Source of the DNA: SIG714 sp045629725 | GTDB taxonomy: Bacteria > Bacillota > Clostridia > Oscillospirales > CAG-272 | Assembly (NCBI GenBank): GCA_045629725.1 | Contig: JAZQRT010000113.1 | Coordinates: 1-11,959, forward strand | DNA: 11,959 nucleotides | Direction: 5' to 3' | Part shown: piece by piece, positions 1 through 6,833 of the stretch | How positions within the stretch are numbered: the stretch's first letter is position 1 | Layout of the letters: every line of letters starts with the position of its first letter | Made by a program: the position numbers and the translations under genes | The notes under the pieces: model-generated | The model's database searches: none | The model's input: the letters and a program-made list of their open reading frames with translations, nothing else | What the model was told of the DNA's origin: nothing

Positions 1-167
1 TGTGCGTCAATGATTCACACAAGGCTTTTACGTTACGCTAAAAAATTTAGATTTTTTTTAAAAAAAGTGTAACCAAACAACGTGAAATTACGCTTATATA
101 GGTGAAGAGTAATTTATACGGATTTTGATGTAATTTCCATATACGTTCAAACTCAATTTTAATAACC

Positions 168-175
168 AAAGGAGG
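168..175 (+). promoter_or_regulatory. Ribosome binding site of the duplicated surface protein
   Basis: AAAGGAGG lies 8 bases before the ATG at 184 and fixes that start. The 160 bases further upstream are AT-rich with A and T runs around 40-70. I found no -35/-10 pair there that I would defend, so the promoter of this gene is not identified. Confidence 0.85.
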
Positions 176-183
176 CACATAAA

Positions 184-2013
184 ATGAAAACAAAAAAAAT
201 ATTTGCACTTATTTTAACTTTATCGCTTTTGCTATCAAGCTTCGCTTTACTGACGGTAAATGCGGACAGTACTTCAAGCAGTGATTATAGTGAGCTATGG
301 AGGCAAAAGGATGTTGCAACAGATGATTTCTTTGGAGTATCAGGGCCTCAGCTTAAGGTTTTGTGCTGGAGTGAAAAAGATATTGAAGGTATTCTCTTGA
401 CAAAAAAAGCAAGTAGCTTAACTTATCTTGTCGAAGATGCTTCGTCCGAGTCATTGAAGGGTTTTCCCATTTATCAATCCGGTAATAAGGTTCTTACCTG
501 TGTGGAATTTGCCAAAATTTATAAAAGCACAGTTGTTGAAAAGAACGGTGTCTTTCTTGGAAAAACAAGCTTTTACCGTAAGCTTGTTCAAGAGCTTGGA
601 ATCACTGAAAAAGAGCTGAAAGATATTTACGCGGAGCCATCAAAATATATTGATACGGCAATGGAGATTTTTTCAGATATTGACGATAATGTAAAAAACG
701 GACTCAAACGGGAGCTTCAAAGTTATTGGAAGCCTGAAAATTTTGTGATCGAAGCTGCATTTTTGAAGGATGCCCACGAAGCAGAAGCTCTACTCGCATT
801 TCCGGGAAGCGTATATATCAAGGAGCTTGGATATACGATTTCGGCATTAAGTATTTTCCAAGATTTTCATCATACCCCCGAAACTCTTTCAAAATATGAT
901 CTTACAACCGAGGGCTTTTCCTCATTCTTTGCATATATGAGACTTGATGGAATTAACGGAGTAGACCGTAATATCCGTGATGCCAAGGGGCGCACTCCTC
1001 TTGAAATGCTGTATGATATTGAATATTACAGTGATAAACAAAGAAATAACGAAATAGGCGGAAGCTTTAAAGAGCTTTGGGCAGAAAAGATACGTAAGGA
1101 AGGAGTATATTCTTCCACCGGATTAAGATATATTGCGTCTTACTATAGTTCAAGTTTTCATTGTGAGCTTGGCGGAGAAGGCGGATCCGTCTGGGGAATG
1201 GGTTATGATTTCATCCTTTATACCGAGCAAGGACAGAAACTGACTTATAACTATTATACAAACGATACTTCAAATCGTAAAGGTGCCATGTTCTCATCGA
1301 ATTGGGAATATTTTGGAGGAAAAATTTATTTGTGTGAAGAGCTTGAGGAATGGTTCAAAGAAATTGATATTGACGATGAAGAAACAGGACTCTATACTCA
1401 CAAAAGCCGTTACAGACTGATAGTCCAAAAGCTTGGTCTCACGGCAGATGAGCTTAGAGAGGCATACCGTAAAATGATGGAAGAACCTGAATACGCAAGG
1501 GATATTCTTTCAGAACTGAGCGATAAAGAATTTAAAAATTACGCATTGCACTTGAAAGATTGTGGTGTTCCTGCAAATTATATAATAGAAGGAGCCTGCA
1601 TGAAGGACGATGCAAAGGGTGAAGCCCTCCTTGCAAGTCCCGGAGTTGCATATTGCAAGGAGCTTGGATATTCAATAGATGCACGTGCTATATTCCAGTA
1701 CAGTTATACTCCCGTTGAAGAGCTTTTCAAATATGATTTGACCACAACAAGCATCTCAACTTGGATGGAAGATTTAAATGCCTATTTTGAACATTATGGT
1801 GACAAAGGTAACTTGGGCAACTTTGGTGTAAATGACAGCCAAGGACGTACACCGCGCGAAAGATTTAATGTTCTTTATGCGGAATATGAGCGTCAAATGT
1901 CTCAAAAGCCCCAAACCGGCGAAGCTTTGTACCTCATACCCGTGGCGCTCGTTTCCCTCACCCTCGGCGCGCTGGTAATATACCCCCGCAGAAGAAAGAT
2001 AGATAATATCTAA
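184..2013 (+). CDS. Secreted, internally duplicated surface protein with sortase-like C-terminal anchor
   Basis: I do not recognise a named family. The 609-residue protein begins with a signal peptide: Lys-rich start, hydrophobic core at about 6-24, likely cleavage after VNA at 27. The body is two homologous halves, about 35-287 and 294-571. Shared landmarks are SELWRQK/KELWAEK (36-42 and 296-302), the EALLAxPG plus KELGY block (201-217 and 480-496), KYDLTT (237-242 and 516-521) and GRTP (269-272 and 554-557). The C-terminus has KPQTGE at 575-580, a hydrophobic stretch at 581-600 and a basic PRRRK tail, which is the layout of a sortase sorting signal with a non-canonical motif. It therefore probably ends up on the cell wall or in the membrane. 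No catalytic motif is visible. The gene has its own RBS and terminator and stands alone. The last roughly 90 bases are clearly more GC-rich than the rest of the gene. Confidence 0.85.
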   Translation: MKTKKIFALILTLSLLLSSFALLTVNADSTSSSDYSELWRQKDVATDDFFGVSGPQLKVLCWSEKDIEGILLTKKASSLTYLVEDASSESLKGFPIYQSGNKVLTCVEFAKIYKSTVVEKNGVFLGKTSFYRKLVQELGITEKELKDIYAEPSKYIDTAMEIFSDIDDNVKNGLKRELQSYWKPENFVIEAAFLKDAHEAEALLAFPGSVYIKELGYTISALSIFQDFHHTPETLSKYDLTTEGFSSFFAYMRLDGINGVDRNIRDAKGRTPLEMLYDIEYYSDKQRNNEIGGSFKELWAEKIRKEGVYSSTGLRYIASYYSSSFHCELGGEGGSVWGMGYDFILYTEQGQKLTYNYYTNDTSNRKGAMFSSNWEYFGGKIYLCEELEEWFKEIDIDDEETGLYTHKSRYRLIVQKLGLTADELREAYRKMMEEPEYARDILSELSDKEFKNYALHLKDCGVPANYIIEGACMKDDAKGEALLASPGVAYCKELGYSIDARAIFQYSYTPVEELFKYDLTTTSISTWMEDLNAYFEHYGDKGNLGNFGVNDSQGRTPRERFNVLYAEYERQMSQKPQTGEALYLIPVALVSLTLGALVIYPRRRKIDNI

Positions 2014-2035
2014 ACCCTATAACCCCATAAAAATA

Positions 2036-2071
2036 ACCCCAAGTCTTGTTTTTCAAGGCTTGGGGTATTTT
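2036..2071 (+). terminator. Rho-independent terminator after the surface protein gene
   Basis: ACCCCAAGTCTTG (2036-2048) pairs with CAAGGCTTGGGGT (2054-2066) over 13 bp with one G-T wobble and a TTTTT loop. The sequence ATTTT follows. It sits 23 bases after the stop at 2013 and ends just before the next promoter, so it separates the two units. Confidence 0.88.
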
Positions 2072-2084
2072 GTGTGTAATATTA

Positions 2085-2113
2085 TTGAAATAAATGAAGT
2101 GATGTGATATAAT
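2085..2113 (+). promoter_or_regulatory. Sigma-A-type promoter of the WYL gene pair
   Basis: TTGAAA (2085-2090) and TATAAT (2108-2113) are separated by exactly 17 bases, with TGA directly before the -10 making an extended -10. Transcription would begin near 2120, about 20 bases before the start codon, leaving room for little more than the RBS. Confidence 0.8.
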
Positions 2114-2142
2114 ATAAAGAGAATGTGAAAGGAGGGATAAAA

Positions 2143-3405
2143 ATGTCGGCATACAGTGAGCTTATAAAGAATTTTGAGAAGATACGTGCCTACATGCGCG
2201 AGTTTTACGTTTACGGCTTTAAAAGCAGGGACGATTATAACAAAAAAAGTGCCCGTTCCTATGACGATGAACGCCGACGTCTTGAAAGCTGGCTTGGGGA
2301 GCATATGAGCTTTGTGCGTACTCCCGAGGGGAAAAACGTATTTATTTCCATCGACAGCCGATCCTCTTTCCACAATCCTCTTTACAAGGCGTGGAAGTCA
2401 AAGAGCTTCACGGACGGGGATATCACCCTCCATTTTATAATTTTTGACATCCTCCACACCCCCGAGGTATCATTGACGCTTTCGGAAATCATGGAAAAGA
2501 TAGACGGCGACTATCTTTCCTATTTTGATGTACCCATGGTCTTTGATGAATCAACTCTCCGCAAAAAGCTGAAGGAATATACAGAGGAGGGAATCGTCAT
2601 TTCCGAGAAAAAGGGAAGAACGGTGTATTATAAACGTGCCGAGGATAAAACGAATATATCAGGTCTTGGTGATGCGCTCGATTTTTATTCCGAGGTATCC
2701 CCCTGCGGAGTCATCGGCTCTTACATAATTGAAAAAACAGAAGATTCAAATGACCTATTTGCCTTTAAGCATCACTATATAACGGGCGCTCTTGACAGCG
2801 GAGTGATGGCGGAGCTTTTCACTGCCATGAGGAAAAAATGTGTGGTAACGGTACGTAACCACAGCCGACGCCGACAGGAGCCCATAACTATGAGGCTGGT
2901 GCCCCTTCGTATTTTTATCAGTGTACAAAACGGCAGACAGCATCTTATTGCCTATCAGCCAAGCGGGAACTGCATAAATGCCTTGCGCCTTGACTATATA
3001 TCAAACGTTAAAATTGAAGAACCCACTCCCCGCTTTGACGAGCTGCGCTCAATGCTTGATAATATGCAGGGTAAGATGTGGGGCGTTATGGCAAATTACG
3101 GTAGAAACGGGGAGGGTAAGACCGAGCACGTTGAGTTTACCGTGAAGATTGGAAAGGGCGAGGAATTTATAATAAAACGCCTTGAACGTGAAAAGCGGTG
3201 CGGAAAGGTAGAAAGGATAGACGATACTACCTACCGTTTTACTGCAGACGTTTATGATACAAATGAAATGATGCCATGGATACGTACCTTTATCTGCAGA
3301 ATAGAAAAACTGAATTTTTCCAACAGAACACAGGAAAACCGTTTTAAGGCAGACCTTGATGAAATGTATAAAATGTACGGAATTGGTGGAGGTGAGGATA
3401 AGTGA
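2143..3405 (+). CDS. WYL-domain transcriptional regulator with winged helix (first of a pair)
   Basis: A predicted DNA-binding regulator that senses a ligand through a WYL domain. I place the start at ATG 2143 rather than GTG 2125, because AAAGGAGGG (2128-2136) lies between them at a normal distance from the ATG; this gives 420 residues. An N-terminal helical region (1-90) is followed by a winged-helix-like segment at about 93-166, with TLRKKLKEYTEEGIV and then a KKGRTVYYKR wing. A divergent WYL domain follows at about 215-291, including LRIFISVQNGRQHLIAY and a conserved-looking LRLDYISNVKI strand. A WYL C-terminal extension occupies about 328-415. WYL regulators are known to bind nucleic acids or other ligands and often control DNA-damage or defence genes. 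The gene overlaps the next WYL gene by 4 bases, and three genes further on is rtcB. The ligand and target are unknown; control of rtcB is my inference. Confidence 0.88.
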   Translation: MSAYSELIKNFEKIRAYMREFYVYGFKSRDDYNKKSARSYDDERRRLESWLGEHMSFVRTPEGKNVFISIDSRSSFHNPLYKAWKSKSFTDGDITLHFIIFDILHTPEVSLTLSEIMEKIDGDYLSYFDVPMVFDESTLRKKLKEYTEEGIVISEKKGRTVYYKRAEDKTNISGLGDALDFYSEVSPCGVIGSYIIEKTEDSNDLFAFKHHYITGALDSGVMAELFTAMRKKCVVTVRNHSRRRQEPITMRLVPLRIFISVQNGRQHLIAYQPSGNCINALRLDYISNVKIEEPTPRFDELRSMLDNMQGKMWGVMANYGRNGEGKTEHVEFTVKIGKGEEFIIKRLEREKRCGKVERIDDTTYRFTADVYDTNEMMPWIRTFICRIEKLNFSNRTQENRFKADLDEMYKMYGIGGGEDK

Positions 3406-4313
3406 TTTTCAGTGAGCTTTATTCAGCCTATTACAGCGCTATTGGCGAAATGATAACCTGTATATTGGGGGGAGAGCATGACGAAAAAGCTCTTGCAAGG
3501 ATAGTTCGTAATAAAGCCTTTGATGAAAGTGCGCTTGCCATTTTTCCTGCTATAAAATCGGGAAAGTGGCAGATAATACGGGGTGATATGACAACACCCC
3601 TGCGGTTTATTCCCACCGTGCCTTTGACTGCCACCCAAAAAAGTTGGCTGAAAAGCATAAGCCTTGATAAGAGAATTAAGCTTTTCGGCATTGAAATTGA
3701 AGGACTTGAGGACGCAGAGCCTCTTTTTACCGAGGCGGATTATTATATATACGATAAATATTCCGATGGGGACGATTTTGAGGACGAGGGGTATATACAT
3801 AGATTTCGCATACTTCTTCATGCAGCAAGAGAAAAAATGCCTGTGAAGATCGAATACGCGGGTAAGAACGGAGTAAGGACCTTTATAAAATGTATTCCGG
3901 AGAGGCTTGAATATTCGGAAAAGGACGATAAATTCCGCCTTATTGCCAAGGGGTGCAGATTTATGTCCACCTTAAATCTTTCAAGAATTATAAAATGCTC
4001 GCCCATAACGGAAGCGCTCAGCTTTTCGGAAAACGTGAAGGTTCCGAGAAAGGAGACGCTTGTGCTTGAGATAACCGATGAGCGAAATTGCCTTGAAAGA
4101 GCCATGCTCCATTTTGCTCATTTTGAAAAGAAAACCGAAAGGGTTGGAAAGGGAAAATATCTGCTCACCTTAAAATACGATAAAAATGACGAATCCGAGC
4201 TTGTGATACGCATACTTTCCTTCGGACCGAGGATAAAGGTCATTTCTCCCGATTCGGTGCTGGAGCTGATAAAAGAAAAATTAATAAGCCAAAAAAACTG
4301 CGGACTCTTTTGA
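3402..4313 (+). CDS. Second WYL-domain protein, without obvious helix-turn-helix
   Basis: This 303-residue protein is a partner of the preceding WYL regulator. The GTG start at 3402 overlaps the upstream TGA (GTGA, 4 bases), and GGAGGTGAGG at about 3388-3397 serves as RBS, so the two genes are probably translationally coupled. Residues 1-110 form a conserved-looking helical N-terminal domain (ALAIFPAIKSG, PLTATQKSWLKSI, DKRIKLFG). They do not look like a winged helix to me. A WYL-type core is at about 135-199 (FRILLHAAREKMPVKIEY, then KFRLIAKG, then LNLSRIIKCS) and a WYL C-terminal extension at about 217-292. From memory, this paired two-WYL architecture recurs in Clostridia. A reasonable reading is that the two act as a heteromer, the first binding DNA and this one contributing ligand binding. 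Its stop codon lies inside the terminator hairpin. Confidence 0.85.
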   Translation: MIFSELYSAYYSAIGEMITCILGGEHDEKALARIVRNKAFDESALAIFPAIKSGKWQIIRGDMTTPLRFIPTVPLTATQKSWLKSISLDKRIKLFGIEIEGLEDAEPLFTEADYYIYDKYSDGDDFEDEGYIHRFRILLHAAREKMPVKIEYAGKNGVRTFIKCIPERLEYSEKDDKFRLIAKGCRFMSTLNLSRIIKCSPITEALSFSENVKVPRKETLVLEITDERNCLERAMLHFAHFEKKTERVGKGKYLLTLKYDKNDESELVIRILSFGPRIKVISPDSVLELIKEKLISQKNCGLF

Positions 4314-4329
4314 GTTCGCAGCTTTTTTT
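4298..4329 (+). terminator. Terminator closing the WYL pair
   Basis: CTGCGGACTC (4298-4307) pairs with GAGTTCGCAG (4312-4321) over 10 bp with one G-T wobble and a TTTT loop, followed by C and seven T. The TGA stop of the second WYL gene (4311-4313) is within the loop and right arm. The rtcB unit downstream therefore likely has its own promoter, or depends on read-through. Confidence 0.87.
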
Positions 4330-4351
4330 CCGTGATTTTAAAGGGAAGAAA

Positions 4352-4371
4352 TGGTAATATATTCTTGCAAG
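4352..4371 (+). promoter_or_regulatory. Possible extended -10 and palindromic operator before the rtcB unit
   Basis: TGGTAATAT (4352-4360) resembles an extended -10. The best -35 at 17 bases spacing is only GTGATT (4332-4337), which matches the consensus poorly and would suit an activated promoter. A perfect 8-bp palindrome, CTTGCAAG (4364-4371), overlaps the expected transcription start. Both signals are short and could arise by chance. Confidence 0.35.
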
Positions 4372-4409
4372 GATAAGACGAGGACAGATTGTAACAGGGA
4401 GTGACTTCA

Positions 4410-5030
4410 ATGAATATTTTATTTGCACCAAGAAGAAGGCAACTGTATGGGATGATAAAAAGCGCCTTTCCCGAGGAGCTGAACGCCGATGTTGAAGCGG
4501 TATGCCGCGCTTTGCTTGTGGAAAGCCGTGCATATGACGAGGCACTGATCAGTGAGCAAAGCACAGAGTGGAAATTGACAAACGGTGAGATAATAAAAGT
4601 GCCATACCGTATTTATATCGATGATTATTTGCTGACCTTGAAAAAAATGACCGAATGCCGGAAAATAATATACCACTGTATTTTTTCAAGAAGCTCTGAC
4701 GGATATATCCGACAAAAACACATCTGCGCCTTGTTGGATATGGATCTGCCCGAATGGGCAATGCCTTACGTTATTAAGGTCTGCGATGAGTATGTAAAGG
4801 AAATACTTGATATCGTCTATGAAAAACTGAAAAACGAGAACTGCCATGCGTACAAAAACCTGTGTCGGTTGAACCTGAAAAATATCCAATCGGGACACAG
4901 CCGTATGATGAGCTATTGGAGAAGATATTATTGGCGTGACAACTGTGATTACAACGGCTATATAGGTAAAAGGCTCTTTGCCGAGTGCTTCGGCTACCGT
5001 AAAACAGGACAAAAATTAATAAATATATGA
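4410..5030 (+). CDS. Unknown helical protein, first gene of the rtcB unit
   Basis: I do not recognise this 206-residue protein. I choose ATG 4410 over the in-frame GTG 4401 because GGGAG (4397-4401) is 8 bases before the ATG. It has no signal peptide or membrane segment and is probably cytoplasmic. It looks largely helical. The central part (about 62-140) is the most structured: VPYRIYIDDYLLTL, CIFSRSSDGYIRQKHI, LLDMDLPEWAMPYVI, then DEYVKEILDIVYEKL. This could be a short HEAT-like helical repeat, though that is only an impression. The C-terminal 45 residues are rich in Tyr, Arg and Trp (SYWRRYYWRDNCDYNGY) and basic, which would fit nucleic-acid contact. It is followed 10 bases later by the CxCxxC gene and then rtcB in the same direction, so an accessory role in RNA repair is plausible but unproven. 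Confidence 0.75.
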   Translation: MNILFAPRRRQLYGMIKSAFPEELNADVEAVCRALLVESRAYDEALISEQSTEWKLTNGEIIKVPYRIYIDDYLLTLKKMTECRKIIYHCIFSRSSDGYIRQKHICALLDMDLPEWAMPYVIKVCDEYVKEILDIVYEKLKNENCHAYKNLCRLNLKNIQSGHSRMMSYWRRYYWRDNCDYNGYIGKRLFAECFGYRKTGQKLINI

Positions 5031-5040
5031 GGTGAATGAA

Positions 5041-5544
5041 ATGATAATCAGCTTTTCCGAATACACGTTTGATATTGATGTTGAGCGAACCCGCGCTTTT
5101 TATAACCGAGCCGATGTTTTACCGATGGGAGAGGATTGCGGTTGTATCGGGTGCCGCAATTTTGACAAGGCTATAATGACCGTTCCACGCGCGGTGCTTG
5201 ATTTTCTTTACTCCTTGGGTATTGAACCGCGAAAGCCCACCGAAATTTATAACGTAACCGGTATGCTTGAAGATGACGGGAAAATATGGTATAACGGATG
5301 GTATCATATATGCGGAACCGTTGTAAAAAGTCCCGAAACTGTGAAATACGGTGTAAACGAAAAAGGTAACCCTACGGTGGAATACGGCTGGGATAAAGGC
5401 TACAGACCCGCCCCGGACTTTCCGTTTACCATTCTTCCCGTAAAAGACAACGCCTTTCAACGCGATGGATTTCCCCAACCGATCATCCAGCTTGAAATAG
5501 ATACCCATCTGCCCTACCTGCTGTCCGAGCCGTTTAAAGCCTGA
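5041..5544 (+). CDS. Small CxCxxC protein of unknown function, rtcB neighbour
   Basis: This 167-residue soluble protein is not assigned to a named family by me. The ATG at 5041 is preferred to GTG 5032 because GAGGTG (5029-5034) is 6 bases before it; the start lies 10 bases after the upstream stop. The hallmark is MGEDCGCIGCRNFDKA at about 29-44, in which C33, C35 and C38 could form part of a metal site or a redox-active cluster. Downstream come FLYSLGIEPRKPTEIY (55-70) and a beta-rich GKIWYNGWYHICGTVV (80-95), with a further Cys at 91. I recall similar CxCxxC[RK]NF proteins of about 150-170 residues as uncharacterised in many Firmicutes, but I cannot verify that here. Its position between an unknown protein and rtcB suggests co-transcription. 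Confidence 0.75.
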   Translation: MIISFSEYTFDIDVERTRAFYNRADVLPMGEDCGCIGCRNFDKAIMTVPRAVLDFLYSLGIEPRKPTEIYNVTGMLEDDGKIWYNGWYHICGTVVKSPETVKYGVNEKGNPTVEYGWDKGYRPAPDFPFTILPVKDNAFQRDGFPQPIIQLEIDTHLPYLLSEPFKA

Positions 5545-5578
5545 TTTTAACCGAAAAAAACATGAAAGGAGTAATACC

Positions 5579-6784
5579 ATGAGGGAAATTATAGGAAAAT
5601 ATAACACCGCCAAATGCTTTGCCACTACCATAGAGGACGGTGCGCGGGAGCAAATAAAAGCGGTGTGCGATACAGAAGCATTTGCATCATCAAAAATAAG
5701 AATAATGCCCGACGTCCACGAGGGAAAGGGATGTACAATCGGAACAACAATGACAGTTACCGATAAAATAGTCCCCTCAATGGTGGGAGTTGATATCGGA
5801 TGCGGAATGTATACCGTGCTTCTTGGGAAGGTCGATATTGATCTTGAGGCATTTGACGAGGCGGCGCATTTTATTCCATGCGGTAAAAGGGTATGGGAGG
5901 GACGACGTGAGCGCTTTGACCTCACAGTCCTTCGCTGTCACAGATATCTCAGGGACTCAAAGCGTCTTGAGAGAAGCCTTGGTACCCTTGGCGGCGGCAA
6001 TCACTTTATCGAGATAGACGAGGATGACGAGGGAAATAAATACCTTGTTATCCATTCGGGAAGCCGTAATCTCGGAACACAGGTGGCTGAGTATTATCAA
6101 GGTGTTGCCGTTGACCTTAACAAAGGAAAAGAGGAGTTTTTCAAGAAAAGAGAGGAGATAATTGCCACCTATAAGGCAGAGGGCAGACGGAGCGAGATAC
6201 AGAACACCCTTAAAAAGCTTGATAGTGAGTGGCAGGACAAGGAGCCCACACTGCCCGAGGAGCTCTGTTACCTTTACGGTAGATTTATGGAGGATTATAT
6301 CCATGACGTTGATATATGTCAGCGCTTTGCCACAAGAAACAGGGAGCTTATCTCGGAGATACTTCTTGAGAAAACGGGAATTAAGGGAATTGGATCCTTT
6401 GAAACTATCCATAACTATGTAGACATTGATGAAATGATTTTGAGAAAGGGTGCAGTGTCTGCAAAAAAGGACGAGATGCTCCTTATACCTATTAATATGA
6501 GGGACGGAAGTCTTATTTGCAAAGGTCTTGGAAACACAGATTGGAACTGCTCCGCACCTCACGGGGCGGGAAGACTTATGTCACGCACCACTGCCTTTGA
6601 AAAGCTTACCATGGAGGAGTTCAAGTCACAAATGAGCGGTATTTATTCTACAAGTGTGTGTCCCGAAACACTTGACGAGTCCCCTATGGCGTACAAAAGC
6701 ATGGAGGAGATACTTGCAAATATCACGCCCAGTGCTGAGGTTATAAAAAAGATCAAGCCCATATATAATTTTAAAGCGGTATAA
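5579..6784 (+). CDS. rtcB: RtcB-family RNA-splicing ligase
   Basis: The protein joins RNA ends carrying 2',3'-cyclic phosphate or 3'-phosphate to 5'-hydroxyl ends, using GTP and Mn2+ through a covalent histidine-GMP intermediate; it acts in the cytoplasm on cleaved tRNA, rRNA or mRNA. At 401 residues it has the usual bacterial length. The metal and active-site motifs all look intact: GVDIGCG with D72 and C75, GGGNHFIEI with H142, IHSGSRNLG with H159, FETIHNYVD with H278, and APHGAGRLMSR with H328. H328 is the expected GMP-accepting residue (equivalent to H404 of the Pyrococcus enzyme). AAAGGAG (5565-5571) precedes the ATG. No archease gene is seen in the window. The gene is last in a three-gene unit downstream of two WYL regulators and ends 8 bases before a strong hairpin. 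Confidence 0.95.
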   Translation: MREIIGKYNTAKCFATTIEDGAREQIKAVCDTEAFASSKIRIMPDVHEGKGCTIGTTMTVTDKIVPSMVGVDIGCGMYTVLLGKVDIDLEAFDEAAHFIPCGKRVWEGRRERFDLTVLRCHRYLRDSKRLERSLGTLGGGNHFIEIDEDDEGNKYLVIHSGSRNLGTQVAEYYQGVAVDLNKGKEEFFKKREEIIATYKAEGRRSEIQNTLKKLDSEWQDKEPTLPEELCYLYGRFMEDYIHDVDICQRFATRNRELISEILLEKTGIKGIGSFETIHNYVDIDEMILRKGAVSAKKDEMLLIPINMRDGSLICKGLGNTDWNCSAPHGAGRLMSRTTAFEKLTMEEFKSQMSGIYSTSVCPETLDESPMAYKSMEEILANITPSAEVIKKIKPIYNFKAV

Positions 6785-6792
6785 TAAAATTT

Positions 6793-6825
6793 GGCTGTAA
6801 AAACTCGGGAAGAGTTTTTACAGCC
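6793..6825. terminator. Bidirectional terminator between rtcB and the first XRE gene; repeat copy 1
   Basis: A perfect 14-bp stem (6793-6806 with 6812-6825, inner arms AAAAACTC and GAGTTTTT) has the loop GGGAA. It lies between convergent genes, 8 bases after the rtcB stop and 8 bases beyond the minus-strand stop at 6834. On the minus strand it is followed by AAATTTTATT, on the plus strand by a weaker T-rich stretch. A copy with 31 of 33 identical bases lies at 8162-8194. Confidence 0.85.
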
Positions 6826-6833
6826 ACTATCAT

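Noticed and set aside
1..167. A promoter or small RNA upstream of the first gene
   Set aside because: TATATA-like and TTGATG-like pieces are present but never at a credible spacing; the A and T runs alone do not support a call.
3423..4564. Several minus-strand frames of 85-148 codons
   Set aside because: They are shadows of the second WYL gene and of the next gene, and they cross the strong plus-strand terminator at 4298-4329.
5119..5925. Minus-strand open frame of 268 codons
   Set aside because: It lies antisense to the CxCxxC gene and the start of rtcB, has no RBS and shows no recognisable protein features; rtcB is unambiguous on the other strand.
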